This document shows positions 44,823-57,034 of a stretch of DNA of 64,000 nucleotides, in pieces. This stretch comes from Neobacillus sp. PS3-12 (GTDB taxonomy: Bacteria; Bacillota; Bacilli; Bacillales; Cytobacillaceae). The notes below the pieces were generated by a model, which worked only from the letters and a program-made list of their open reading frames with translations, had not been told where the DNA came from and searched no databases. Both the position numbers and the translations under genes were made by a program. Numbering within the stretch: the first letter of the stretch is position 1; the number at the start of each line of letters is the position of its first letter. The DNA lies in NCBI RefSeq assembly GCF_030915385.1, contig NZ_CP133268.1:1984001-2048000 (forward strand). Direction: 5' to 3'.

Positions 44823-44868
44823 ATCGATTTATCGCTATAATCGATAGATAGTCATTGATAGAATCGAT
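44823..44868. promoter_or_regulatory. LysR operator region with three ATCGAT motifs
   Basis: ATCGAT occurs at 44823, 44840 and 44863 between the divergent LysR and yedE-like genes. A TATAAT at 44901-44906 without a good -35 suggests an activator-dependent promoter for the transporter. Confidence 0.6.
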
Positions 44869-44962
44869 AAATTGAATTTATCTTCATCATACCATTTTTC
44901 TATAATGAAAAAGACGGATTTTTTTATTCTGTTCTTAACCAATTACAACAGGGAGGTCATCA

Positions 44963-46198
44963 ATGATTTCATTTTTAGAAAAAATCCAGGAAAAATATTT
45001 TAATCGCTTTTGGAATCCATACATCGTCCTGATTTTCGCCGGCGTATTCGCCGCATTTTATTTTGGGCTTACTGGTACACTATGGGCGGTTACTGGAGAG
45101 TTTACGCGTTGGGGCGGAAATTTACTGCAATTATTTGGTGTGGATACTTCCCATTGGGCATATTTCCAAGCTATTAAACTAAAAGGTGAACCCATCAACA
45201 GAACCGATGGCTGGATTGTTATCGGGATGCTATTGGGCGGCTTATTCAGCGCTCTGATGAGTCAAAATTTCAAATGGAAAGCACCAAGGCAAAAACGCCG
45301 TTGGGTTTGGGGGTTTGTAGGCGGAATCTTAGCCGGGTTTGGGACTCGTCTTGCAATGGGCTGTAACCTTGCTGCTTTTTTTACAGGCGTGCCTCAATTT
45401 TCACTCCATTCCTGGTTCTTTATTGCTGGAACCGCATTGGGAACTTATATTGGAGTCAAATTAGCAGTTTTGCCTATTTTTAAAGGGAAAGCAAAAGTGG
45501 AATTTGGCGTTCGTCCAGCTAAAATTGGCTCCACCACTGCTCATACTCAAAATCGGCAGCTTTACACAGCTTCAGCCGTTTTTGTGATCGTAGCATTGAT
45601 TGCGATCTATTATATTTCAGCAGGGCAGCCCTTGCTAGGCATTGCTGAACTGTTTGGCGCTGTTTTCGGGATGTTAATCCAGCGAGGACAAATCTGCTTT
45701 ACATCAGGACTTCGGGACCTGTGGCTTACAGGCAGAGGAAAGTTGGCAAAAGCCATAATTCTCGGAATGGCGATTCAAACGGTCGGCACAGCGATTTTTA
45801 TTTTTAAAGGAGCCCAGCCCGTTATCCACTGGGCAAGTCTCGGATCACTCCTTGGCGGCATCATGTTTGGTGTAGGTATTGTGATCGCTGGCGGATGTGA
45901 AACTGGCTGGATGTACCGACTGATGGAAGGCCAGGTCCAATTTGTAGCAGTTGGAATCGGAAATATTGTTGGTGCCACTGTTCTCGCTTACGGTTGGGAC
46001 CATTGGGGAATATTTAATGGGCTCGTTAAAGGAGCCCCTGAAGTCAACTTAATCACTTCACTAGGGTGGAGCGGTGCCTTGCTCGTAACAGGCGCCTTCC
46101 TAGTTATTCTCTATCTGCTTGTCGTCTGGAAAGAAACCTCTTATATGAAAAAGGTCAAACGTGAGAGCATTCCTTCATCCAAAACGACTAGCGCATAA
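44963..46198 (+). CDS. YeeE/YedE family thiosulfate or selenium-compound transporter
   Basis: 411 residues, about ten membrane helices in two pseudo-repeats. Three conserved cysteines are in place: C134 (MGCNLAAFF), C245 (RGQICFTSG) and C312 (GGCETGW), matching the cysteines that relay thiosulfate in TsuA-type YeeE transporters. Followed by a TusA-like partner gene after 20 bases. GGGAGG precedes the ATG. Bacterial homologues are annotated either as thiosulfate importers or as putative selenium transporters; the sequence alone does not decide. Confidence 0.88.
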   Translation: MISFLEKIQEKYFNRFWNPYIVLIFAGVFAAFYFGLTGTLWAVTGEFTRWGGNLLQLFGVDTSHWAYFQAIKLKGEPINRTDGWIVIGMLLGGLFSALMSQNFKWKAPRQKRRWVWGFVGGILAGFGTRLAMGCNLAAFFTGVPQFSLHSWFFIAGTALGTYIGVKLAVLPIFKGKAKVEFGVRPAKIGSTTAHTQNRQLYTASAVFVIVALIAIYYISAGQPLLGIAELFGAVFGMLIQRGQICFTSGLRDLWLTGRGKLAKAIILGMAIQTVGTAIFIFKGAQPVIHWASLGSLLGGIMFGVGIVIAGGCETGWMYRLMEGQVQFVAVGIGNIVGATVLAYGWDHWGIFNGLVKGAPEVNLITSLGWSGALLVTGAFLVILYLLVVWKETSYMKKVKRESIPSSKTTSA

Positions 46199-46218
46199 CA
46201 GATCGGAGGTTCTTATTC

Positions 46219-46470
46219 ATGGATAGAAACAAAAATGAACAGATATTGGTAGATGGTACTCTGGATGTTCGGGGAGAATCTTGTCCATATCCTGAACTAT
46301 ACACACTTGATGCGATTAAAAATCTGGAGTCCGGTAAAATTTTAGAAGTAATCGCTGATTGCCCGCAGTCCTTTATCAACGTACCTGAGTCAGCAACAAG
46401 ACACGGCCATAAAGTGATTTCCACTTTTAAAGACGGTTCAACCTTATATTTTTATATACAAGTTTCCTAA
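46219..46470 (+). CDS. TusA/YedF-like sulfur carrier protein
   Basis: 83 residues. The TusA motif LDVRGESCPYPELYTLDAI has the persulfide-carrying C22 in a CPxP context. Partner of the preceding YedE-like transporter (TsuB with TsuA, or YedF with YedE), which may accept the sulfur or selenium at the membrane. GGAGG precedes the ATG; a terminator follows at once. Confidence 0.9.
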   Translation: MDRNKNEQILVDGTLDVRGESCPYPELYTLDAIKNLESGKILEVIADCPQSFINVPESATRHGHKVISTFKDGSTLYFYIQVS

Positions 46471-46478
46471 AAAAGGAG

Positions 46479-46504
46479 AAGGAATGCTCAATAAAGCATT
46501 CCTT
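46479..46504. terminator. Terminator between the TusA-like and alpha-galactosidase genes
   Basis: AAGGAATGC and GCATTCCTT form a stem with an 8-base loop, followed by TTCTGTTT. It lies between convergent genes and may serve both. Confidence 0.8.
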
Positions 46505-46520
46505 TTCTGTTTAAACACTG

Positions 46521-48764
46521 CTATATATTTACCCCATCTGTTCTTTTTAAATAAAAGATTTGCGATTGATAGTCCCCGCCGCGTTCGGCTATCCTACCAT
46601 TTGCCCCATTAAACTCAGTCGGGAGTTGGATCCCAACCTGCATTAGTTCGTCTCCAAAGTAAAATTGCCCCTCGTTGTTCACTTCGTAAACAGTCGATGC
46701 ATCCAATCCAGTTAACTTCAATGTTTGCTGTTTTGGAGGATTTGGTGTAGCAAGAACCTTATACCAACCTACCAGTGCCTCTGATTGATCCTTGCTTACG
46801 ACCATCCAAGCCGTTTCATTACTGAAAAAAGGACTTAAAATACGATAAAAATTTCCATCTCGAATTAAGCAGCGATGCTTTTTATAAAATTCTACCTGTT
46901 CTTTAATCTCACTAATCTCAAGAGAAGAAAGTTTTCCGGGATCCAATTCATAGCCAAATGTTCCAAAGTAAGCCGTATTAGCCCGAGTTGATAAAGGTGT
47001 GATTCGATATGTTTGATGATTCGGAACTGTAGACACATGCGACCCCATACTGTAAATGGGAAAAACATAAGATGTTCCGTACTGGATTTTCAATCGTTCA
47101 ACAGCATCTGTATCATCACTTGTCCAAGCCTGGGGCGCATAATACATCATTCCCGGGTCAAAACGGCCGCCGCCGCCCGCACATGACTCAAATAAAACAT
47201 CAGGAAATTCACTTGTTAACCGCTCATAAAGCTGGTATACCCCTAAAATATAACGGTGGAAAAATTCACCTTGCCGCTCAGTACTTAGTTTTTGCGAAAA
47301 CGGTTCGGTAATATTGCGATTCATATCCCATTTGATATAAGACAAACCGGTTCTTTTAATAATATCAGCCATTTTTTCATAGAGATAATCAACAACATCT
47401 GACCTTGAAAAATCAAGTACCAGCTGATTTCGCCCTAATGTATGAGGAAGATGCGGCAAGCCTACTGCCCAATCAGGATGCTCTTGGTATAAGTTACTCT
47501 TAGGACTAACCATTTCCGGTTCAAACCATAGCCCGAATTTCAGCCCAAGTGCATTAATTTTTCCAGCCAAGCCTGCTAAGCCCTCGTGCAGCTTCGTTAC
47601 ATTTTCATACCAATCACCCAAAGAGGTGGTATCATCATTGCGCTTTCCAAACCAGCCATCATCAAGGACAAACAGTTCGACCCCTAATTCCTTTGCTGAT
47701 TTTGCGATATCCAAAAGTTTTTCTTCATTAAAATCAAAATAAGTTGCTTCCCAGTTATTAATTAAAATTGGACGCTCTTTTTTTCGCCATTGTGCAGGTA
47801 TAAGGTTTTCCCTATAAAGATTGTGGAGGGCTTGGCTCATCCCATTAAGGCCTTGATCAGAATATACGAGCACGACTTCAGGAGTTTGAAAGCTGTCATC
47901 AGTGTTTAGCTCCCAACTGAAGTCATATGGATGAATACCGGCGAGGACTCGGGAGGTATCATAATGATCGACTTCTACCTGCATCAGGAAATTGCCGCTA
48001 TAAATATGATTAACTGCAAAAACTGAACCACTATGCTCCGTTGTATCAGGCCGCTTTAATGCCAAAAACGGATTATGATGGTGTGAGCTCGCCCCGCGCA
48101 AACTTGAAATCGACTGGATTCCCGATTCCAATTTTCTTTCCTTTACATGCCTTTCCCGCGACCAGGTACCTGCCAAATGCGTGAAAATAAAATCCTTATC
48201 GGGAAGGTCGAGTGATGCTCCCATCATCCTGTCAATGATCAACTTTTCTTCACCGCCATTTTTCAAAGAAGCGCTTCTTGTGATCACAGGTTTATCCCGA
48301 AAAATGGTGTAATTTAAAGTTAATTCTGCTTGCAGGAATGGATCCTTTAAAATAACCTGAACGGTTTTTGCCTCGTCCTTTTCACTCGTGAATGTAGCTG
48401 GCAGCCCCTCAAGTGACGGCTTTCCTTCCAATAGTTGAAATGAATCATATTGGAAATGAGGAATATGGCGCAAATGTTCTTTCCTTAGACTGATGGCAGG
48501 TTCGCGAAAATCCGAATTTCCGTATACAGGATACTCTTGCCGCAATGTTTCCAAACAAAAGGCTGGATCATCTTCATATGGATGACAGCTGGCTGGTGTT
48601 GGCAGATCATACCGTTGCAAATGAGAAAAATCAGCCCGATGCTGCAATGCCTTTCCAAAATATAAATGGCCCAGCTGTCCATTTTTCATAACGTGGAAAA
48701 TATAGCTAATCCTACCGTTTGTTAAATGAAATTGTTTTTTTTCGGAATCAACATGAATTTGCAT
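46521..48764 (-). CDS. Alpha-galactosidase, glycoside hydrolase family 36
   Basis: 747 residues, cytoplasmic, full-length GH36. The nucleophile D480 lies in YIKWDMNRN and the acid/base in WTSDDTDAVER (Asp near 550). ILINNWEATYFDFN and LFVLDDGWFG are also family marks. It releases alpha-galactose from melibiose, raffinose or galacto-oligosaccharides. It lies 67 bp after the beta-galactosidase gene, with its own ribosome site (AAGGAG) and a terminator in between, so partial read-through is likely. Confidence 0.95.
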   Translation of the reverse strand: MQIHVDSEKKQFHLTNGRISYIFHVMKNGQLGHLYFGKALQHRADFSHLQRYDLPTPASCHPYEDDPAFCLETLRQEYPVYGNSDFREPAISLRKEHLRHIPHFQYDSFQLLEGKPSLEGLPATFTSEKDEAKTVQVILKDPFLQAELTLNYTIFRDKPVITRSASLKNGGEEKLIIDRMMGASLDLPDKDFIFTHLAGTWSRERHVKERKLESGIQSISSLRGASSHHHNPFLALKRPDTTEHSGSVFAVNHIYSGNFLMQVEVDHYDTSRVLAGIHPYDFSWELNTDDSFQTPEVVLVYSDQGLNGMSQALHNLYRENLIPAQWRKKERPILINNWEATYFDFNEEKLLDIAKSAKELGVELFVLDDGWFGKRNDDTTSLGDWYENVTKLHEGLAGLAGKINALGLKFGLWFEPEMVSPKSNLYQEHPDWAVGLPHLPHTLGRNQLVLDFSRSDVVDYLYEKMADIIKRTGLSYIKWDMNRNITEPFSQKLSTERQGEFFHRYILGVYQLYERLTSEFPDVLFESCAGGGGRFDPGMMYYAPQAWTSDDTDAVERLKIQYGTSYVFPIYSMGSHVSTVPNHQTYRITPLSTRANTAYFGTFGYELDPGKLSSLEISEIKEQVEFYKKHRCLIRDGNFYRILSPFFSNETAWMVVSKDQSEALVGWYKVLATPNPPKQQTLKLTGLDASTVYEVNNEGQFYFGDELMQVGIQLPTEFNGANGRIAERGGDYQSQIFYLKRTDGVNI

Positions 48765-48783
48765 AATTTTCTCCTTATATTTG

Positions 48784-48820
48784 AAAAAGAAAGAGCCCCA
48801 CTATGTGAAAGACTCTTTCT
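48784..48820 (-). terminator. Terminator between the beta- and alpha-galactosidase genes
   Basis: AGAAAGAG and CTCTTTCT form an 8-bp stem with a 17-base loop, followed by TTTTTC on the minus strand. Confidence 0.7.
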
Positions 48821-48831
48821 CATTATCCAAG

Positions 48832-51876
<3,045 letters not shown>

Positions 51877-51899
51877 TCAAACTTCCTTTCAGACATTTA

Positions 51900-52724
51900 T
51901 TACTTCACCGATCCAAGCATTCCGGCGACAAAATGTTTTTGCATAATGAAGAAGATCGCCGCTGCCGGAAGTGTTGCGATCGTAATTGCGGTCATAATCA
52001 CTCCAAAGTCGGGAGAATAACTTGATCCAAGATTGGAAATGAGCAGCGGTACGGTTATATTTTCAGGAGACTGCAAGACAACTAAAGGCCATAAATAACT
52101 GTTCCAGCTGCTCATGAAGGTAATAATAGCTGCTGCTGCATAGGTAGTTTTCATGGTTGGAACGTAAATTTTAAAGAAAATACCTAGCTTGGTTTCACCA
52201 TCAATCCGCGCTGCTTCAAGTATTTCTTTTGGGAACATTTTAGTGCTTTGCCTAAAGAAAAAGATGAGAAAGGCTGTTGTCACAGTCGGTAAAATAACAG
52301 CTGTTATGGTATCAATACCAATTCCTGGGGCTGCCTCTGAAATAGATGCAAACATCCTAAATAACGGCACCATTAATGCAGCAAAAGGAATCATCATCGA
52401 AAGCAAGAGAATGTTAAAAACAATGTCTTTTGCCTTGCTTTTATAGATTTCAAATCCATAACCGGCTAAAGATGCAATTAACATCGAAAGCAACGTAGTA
52501 ATAATCGATATTTTTGCTGAGTTCCATAAAGCTGTGCCAAGAGGATTAGTGCTTAAAAGGTGCTGAAAGTTTTGCATAAAAAAGCTGCCTGGCATCATTG
52601 CACCCTTTGTAACGTCAACTGACTTATTTGTTGAGCTTATAATCATCCACAAAAATGGGAAAATAGAGATAATCGAAGCAACAAAAAGGAAAAGATAGCT
52701 CAATGTACTCTTTAGCTTACTCAT
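51900..52724 (-). CDS. ABC sugar permease, MalG-type
   Basis: 274 residues, six membrane helices, EAA loop ILEAARIDGETKLGIFFKIY. It overlaps the MalF-type gene by four bases (ATGA). Together they form the channel for an oligosaccharide importer that lacks its own ATPase gene and would use a shared MsmX-type ATPase. Confidence 0.9.
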   Translation of the reverse strand: MSKLKSTLSYLFLFVASIISIFPFLWMIISSTNKSVDVTKGAMMPGSFFMQNFQHLLSTNPLGTALWNSAKISIITTLLSMLIASLAGYGFEIYKSKAKDIVFNILLLSMMIPFAALMVPLFRMFASISEAAPGIGIDTITAVILPTVTTAFLIFFFRQSTKMFPKEILEAARIDGETKLGIFFKIYVPTMKTTYAAAAIITFMSSWNSYLWPLVVLQSPENITVPLLISNLGSSYSPDFGVIMTAITIATLPAAAIFFIMQKHFVAGMLGSVK

Positions 52725-53647
52725 TTTTCATCACCTGCCACTTTAAATTGAATGATTGAGAAGAACACGATTAATATGACAATGGCATATGAAACAGTCG
52801 CTGCATACCCAAAATCAGGAGTATATTTAAATGAAAGGTTGTAGATATACTGTGAGATTGTCATTGTGGCATTTCCCGGACCGCCATTTGTAATATTCTT
52901 TACTTCATCAAATAATTGAAGTGTACCAATTGTTGAAGTAATCGTTGTAAACAAGATGATAGGTTTCAATAGTGGAACGGTAATTTTGAAAAATTGCTGA
53001 ATCGAGGAAGCCCCATCAATTCTTGCTGCTTCATAAATTGATTCATCGATGTTTTGCAGACCAGATAAAAAGAAAATCATATTATAGCCAGTCCAACGCC
53101 ATGTAATCGCACAAATAATAACGATCTTAGCCCAAAATGGGTCTGTTAACCAAGGAATCGGATGAGAGATAAGGGAAAGTTTCATAAACATCATGTTGAT
53201 CATTCCGTCTTGGGCAAACAAGTATTTAAAAATAACCGAGTATGCGACCAGGGAAGTCACACATGGCAGAAAGATCGCAGTCCGAAACACGCCCTTTAGC
53301 TTTAATTTTCTATTGTTCAGCAAGACAGAAATAAAGATAGCAAGAAGAATCATAACTGGTACTTGAATAATAAGGTAGATCACCGTATTTTTTACTGTTT
53401 CAAGGAATACAGGATCTTTAAAAAGCCGTAAATAATTGTTTATACCAACAAATGAAAGATTGGTTCCTGTTCCCGATTGAAGAGACAATAGTAACGCCTT
53501 AATCATCGGATAAAAGTAAAACAAGCAAATCATGATGATGGCGATCGCAGTAAAAGACCAGCCAATGACTGCATTTTTTGCTTTCAGGCGGCTTAACTTT
53601 GCTGGACCTGCTGGTTGTACACCTTGCGTAGCTTTTGCTTCCATCAT
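52721..53647 (-). CDS. ABC sugar permease, MalF-type
   Basis: 308 residues with six membrane helices after a short N-terminal tail; EAA loop IYEAARIDGASSIQQFFKIT. AAGGAG precedes the ATG. It sits between the binding-protein gene and the MalG-type gene, the usual order in Bacillus oligosaccharide operons. Confidence 0.9.
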   Translation of the reverse strand: MMEAKATQGVQPAGPAKLSRLKAKNAVIGWSFTAIAIIMICLFYFYPMIKALLLSLQSGTGTNLSFVGINNYLRLFKDPVFLETVKNTVIYLIIQVPVMILLAIFISVLLNNRKLKLKGVFRTAIFLPCVTSLVAYSVIFKYLFAQDGMINMMFMKLSLISHPIPWLTDPFWAKIVIICAITWRWTGYNMIFFLSGLQNIDESIYEAARIDGASSIQQFFKITVPLLKPIILFTTITSTIGTLQLFDEVKNITNGGPGNATMTISQYIYNLSFKYTPDFGYAATVSYAIVILIVFFSIIQFKVAGDEK

Positions 53648-53687
53648 TAACTCAACTCCTTACCCTTTTTACTTTCCTAAATAGACA

Positions 53688-53756
53688 GCCTCGGAACATC
53701 GCAGCGGATACTAAGTTAAGAGCTAGTATCCAATAGGAGATGGCGATTTCCGAGGC
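53688..53756 (-). other. Three-tier stem-loop between the binding-protein and permease genes
   Basis: Nested pairs: GCCTCGG/CCGAGGC (53688-53694 with 53750-53756), ATCGC/GCGAT and GGATACTA/TAGTATCC. There is no T-run. Such hairpins often stabilise the 3' end of the binding-protein mRNA so that it is made in excess over the permeases. Confidence 0.75.
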
Positions 53757-53786
53757 TTAATGGCTAATTCACTTATGAATTTTATC

Positions 53787-55073
53787 TTACTTAATTTGTT
53801 CCGCTTGTGTTTGTGCGTCTTTTAGAACTTGGTCAAGGTTTTTCCCCTTGAGATAATCTTGTGCACTAACTGCCAAAATGTCCTCTATTGCATACGTATT
53901 TAAGCCATAATTCACCTGAGGGATATTGTTGGTCCAGTTTGCAAAATCAGAAATGGTCTTTTGACCGCCAAAGAAATCATCACTGGCTTTATATGCTTCT
54001 GAATCAGCTGCTGGCTTATAAGTACCGATTGCACCAATTTGTTTTACAATATCTTGATAGAAGCTAACGTTAGAGCCAAATGTTTTTGCCAAAAAATCAG
54101 TGGCTTGGTCCTTGCCTGGAATATTAAGAACGTACCAAGAACTTCCGCCTAAGTTAGATGCATTGACCGAACCAGAAACGCCTGATAGTTTTGGAAATGG
54201 TACAACTGCCCATTTTCCAGATTGAGATGCTTGAGATTTAATCGAAGGAGTAATCCAGTTACCAGTTGGAACAGTTGCAACATCTCCATTATTAAATGCA
54301 GCTACAAATGTATTCCAATCAGAAACAGGTTTGACGATATTTGCATCCATTAATGCTTTGTAAGTTTGAAATGCTTCTTTAAGTGCTGCGTTGTTAGCTA
54401 AATCTGGTGTAGACCCATCTTTTTTCGAGTACCATGCACCAGCTGATTGAACCATCATGCGGATTAAGCCAAGATCTTTCGGATCCTGTGTCAGCATGTC
54501 TTTACCAGTAGCAGCTTTAACTTTTTTAGCAATTTCAATGTATTTATTCCAATCAATATTTTGCAGATCAGCTACAGTGTAGCCTGCTTGTTTTAAATAA
54601 TCAGTTCTTACGTATAATCCAGTTACACCTGAATCAAATGGAACGCCATAGTTTTTGCCATTATATGTACCGGCAGCCACTTTATATTTAGCAAAATCAC
54701 TTGCTTTAAATGAACCTGAAACATCCTTAAACTTATCTGGATATGCTTTTAGGAAACTTTGAGAACGATAGTCTTCAATCAGGACAATGTTCGGTAGTCC
54801 TTTTGTTGAACCAGAGCTTAAAGTTGTGTTTAGCTTCTGCACAATGTCGGCTTGCGCCATATTGACAACATTAATCTTAAGGTTAGAATCAGTTGATTTA
54901 TAAATCTTTTTCGCAATATCCATCGCTTTAATATTAAAGTTAGGATCCCATGCCCAAACCGTTATTTCTTTTACTTTTTGATTACTACTAGAAGATTTAT
55001 TCGTTCCTCCGGAAGAAGAACAGCCTGCTAATGCAAGAATGGCTACCAACAATAATGCTAATATTTTTTTCAT
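53787..55073 (-). CDS. Extracellular sugar-binding lipoprotein
   Basis: 428 residues from the ATG at 55073 (MKKILALLLVAILALAGCSS), with GGGGGG upstream; an earlier ATG at 55094 lies inside the promoter-region palindrome. The lipobox is LAGC. The fold is family-1 (YesO/CycB-like): ITVWAWDPNFNIKAMDIAKK, SWYVLNIPGKD. Next to beta- and alpha-galactosidase, its ligand is probably a galactose-containing oligosaccharide such as galactan fragments. A cre box and the YesMN-type system upstream point to induction by substrate with catabolite repression. Confidence 0.9.
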   Translation of the reverse strand: MKKILALLLVAILALAGCSSSGGTNKSSSSNQKVKEITVWAWDPNFNIKAMDIAKKIYKSTDSNLKINVVNMAQADIVQKLNTTLSSGSTKGLPNIVLIEDYRSQSFLKAYPDKFKDVSGSFKASDFAKYKVAAGTYNGKNYGVPFDSGVTGLYVRTDYLKQAGYTVADLQNIDWNKYIEIAKKVKAATGKDMLTQDPKDLGLIRMMVQSAGAWYSKKDGSTPDLANNAALKEAFQTYKALMDANIVKPVSDWNTFVAAFNNGDVATVPTGNWITPSIKSQASQSGKWAVVPFPKLSGVSGSVNASNLGGSSWYVLNIPGKDQATDFLAKTFGSNVSFYQDIVKQIGAIGTYKPAADSEAYKASDDFFGGQKTISDFANWTNNIPQVNYGLNTYAIEDILAVSAQDYLKGKNLDQVLKDAQTQAEQIK

Positions 55074-55090
55074 TCTTGTCCCCCCAAACA

Positions 55091-55125
55091 TCATATTTGT
55101 AAGCGCTATCCCCTTACAAATATGA
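55091..55125. promoter_or_regulatory. 13-bp inverted repeat overlapping a cre-like site upstream of the sugar-binding gene
   Basis: TCATATTTGTAAG (55091-55103) and CTTACAAATATGA (55113-55125) are perfect complements around nine bases. TGTAAGCGCTATCC at 55098-55111 matches cre at 13 of 14 positions. It could be an operator for the YesN-type regulator, a CcpA roadblock, or an mRNA 5' hairpin. Confidence 0.65.
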
Positions 55126-55192
55126 TGTTAACACTTTAGCATTACTATTCGTTAGGATTATATTTTCTTATTTTTGTAGTATTTTTAGAAAA

Positions 55193-55206
55193 TAAAAACG
55201 CTTTCA
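55193..55206 (-). promoter_or_regulatory. Second cre-like site upstream of the sugar-binding gene
   Basis: On the minus strand TGAAAGCGTTTTTA matches 13 of 14 cre positions, about 120 bp upstream of the start codon and before the kinase stop. Confidence 0.55.
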
Positions 55207-55247
55207 TATTTACCGATTTGTACTTTCTTTAGATTCTATAACAAATT

Positions 55248-57014
55248 TTAGATACCATTAATTGGGATTGTTATCCGAATCTTCGTCCCTTCACCCAGCT
55301 CACTGGAAATGGCTACACCATACAAATCTCCATAGATTAGTTGAATTCGTTCATGTACATTCTTTACACCAATTCCTGAAAATAAGTGCTGTTTCCGTTT
55401 CGTATCAGGAAGTTTTCCTCCCGTACTTACTTCCATTCCATCACCATTGTCGACCACTTCACAAATCATGTGGTTACCATCCTGCCAAATGAGAATATGG
55501 ATAGATCCCTCGGGTTTATGGTTAAAACCGTGAAAAAAGGAATTCTCGACAAAGGGCTGAAGGATTAACTTTGGAATGGAATATTCCATGCAATTTGGGT
55601 CTACAAAATAGTCTACCTTAATTCGGTCACCATATCGTTTTTGATTAATGAATACATAGCTTTTCAGATTTTCAAGCTCCTGCCTTACCGTTACCGTTTC
55701 TTTGACATTGCCAATCGTATTTTGCAGGAGGGAAATCAACGCATTAATTGTTGAATCAGCGTCTTTTTTTTCACCTTGAAGTACCATAAATTTAATGGAG
55801 GCGAGCGTGTTATATAAAAAGTGCGGGTTAATTTGCTGCTGCAAAGCTTCAAGTTCGGCGTTGCGCTGTTTCTTTTGTGCCAATACCAGTCGATCTACAT
55901 ATTCATGAAGCTCTTCAAGCATGGAATTAAAAGCCTGGCCAATTTGTCTCGTTTCATAGGTACCAGCAACCGAAACGTAGTGGAAATCATTTTTCGAGGC
56001 ATTTTCTATTTGCTTGACAAGCCGGGTTAAAGAATTTGTCAATCTTCGTGAAGCCAGAAAAACAAATACCAGGGCAAAAAACACGATTCCTACCACAATC
56101 AAGGCGATTTCCTTTGTATTAATCAAATCACCAATTGCTTCCTGCTTGTTGATTATATTGAACAAATACATATCAAAAAATGGAATATATTCCACAAGCA
56201 TAATTTGATCTTTGCCCCTAAATTTTTTAATCATATATTTTTGAGGGCTCTTTTCCATCTCCTTCGCATAGCTAAGAAGCTTTGTGTCCTGCTGTCCGAC
56301 GAGACTGTCCGTATTGCTGGAAACAATCGTTCCATTTCGATCAACAAGAAAGAGAGTATTACCTAACCCTGCATTGTCTGTAAAAAGACTTTTAAATTGT
56401 TTTTTTGAAATGGAAAAGTACATCGAGCCAAAGACCTTTCCAGAAAGAGGATCCATTATCCCTCTGGAAGCAATCATGTAATCTTCCCTGTTAAAAGGGT
56501 TAACCGAAAAATTATAATCATATTGATACATCAGCCTCTTGGGGTCCTTTAACGTATTAAGGGCAATAGTGCTATTTTTTAACATTCCCTCATTGATTGG
56601 CCAATTTGAATTGCCATCGGTATAAATGGTCCCGTCAGTCCCCATGATGGTAATCCCAATCTGATTGGACCCGAGAATGGAACTAATATATTCTACTTTT
56701 TTATCCCAATTATAATAGGCGTTCATTTTTTCTGTTCCAGTTGCCTTCTCCGTCAGAATACTTTTAACAACGATGCTTTGAAGGAGATTGTTTGAAGCAT
56801 TGACGATTGAGTTATCAAATGTTTCAAAGTTTCCTGCTATTTTCGCCATGACCTTTGAATTCATGATGCTGAACTTTTCGATAAAAAACTTTTCGGACAT
56901 GTTAATCGTTGTCCAAGTAATTGCGACGGATACAACAACAATGCTCGTTACCGTTATAAGAAACATAAAAATAAAAAAGCCGTTATGTTTAATACGTTTA
57001 AGAAGAGTATTCAA
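55248..57014 (-). CDS. YesM-type sensor histidine kinase
   Basis: 588 residues. A membrane helix near 12-32, an extracellular Cache-like domain (about 35-300; VFGSMYFSISKKQFKSLF), a second helix (near 305-325), a HAMP-like segment, then the His_kinase (LytS/YesM) domain with QQQINPHFLYNTLASIKF (His near 394) and HATPase (LILQPFVENSFFHGF). The TTG start has AAAGGGATGG upstream. It pairs with the following AraC-type response regulator and controls the galactoside genes downstream. Confidence 0.9.
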   Translation of the reverse strand: MNTLLKRIKHNGFFIFMFLITVTSIVVVSVAITWTTINMSEKFFIEKFSIMNSKVMAKIAGNFETFDNSIVNASNNLLQSIVVKSILTEKATGTEKMNAYYNWDKKVEYISSILGSNQIGITIMGTDGTIYTDGNSNWPINEGMLKNSTIALNTLKDPKRLMYQYDYNFSVNPFNREDYMIASRGIMDPLSGKVFGSMYFSISKKQFKSLFTDNAGLGNTLFLVDRNGTIVSSNTDSLVGQQDTKLLSYAKEMEKSPQKYMIKKFRGKDQIMLVEYIPFFDMYLFNIINKQEAIGDLINTKEIALIVVGIVFFALVFVFLASRRLTNSLTRLVKQIENASKNDFHYVSVAGTYETRQIGQAFNSMLEELHEYVDRLVLAQKKQRNAELEALQQQINPHFLYNTLASIKFMVLQGEKKDADSTINALISLLQNTIGNVKETVTVRQELENLKSYVFINQKRYGDRIKVDYFVDPNCMEYSIPKLILQPFVENSFFHGFNHKPEGSIHILIWQDGNHMICEVVDNGDGMEVSTGGKLPDTKRKQHLFSGIGVKNVHERIQLIYGDLYGVAISSELGEGTKIRITIPINGI

Positions 57015-57034
57015 TGTGCTGCCATCCCTTTATT

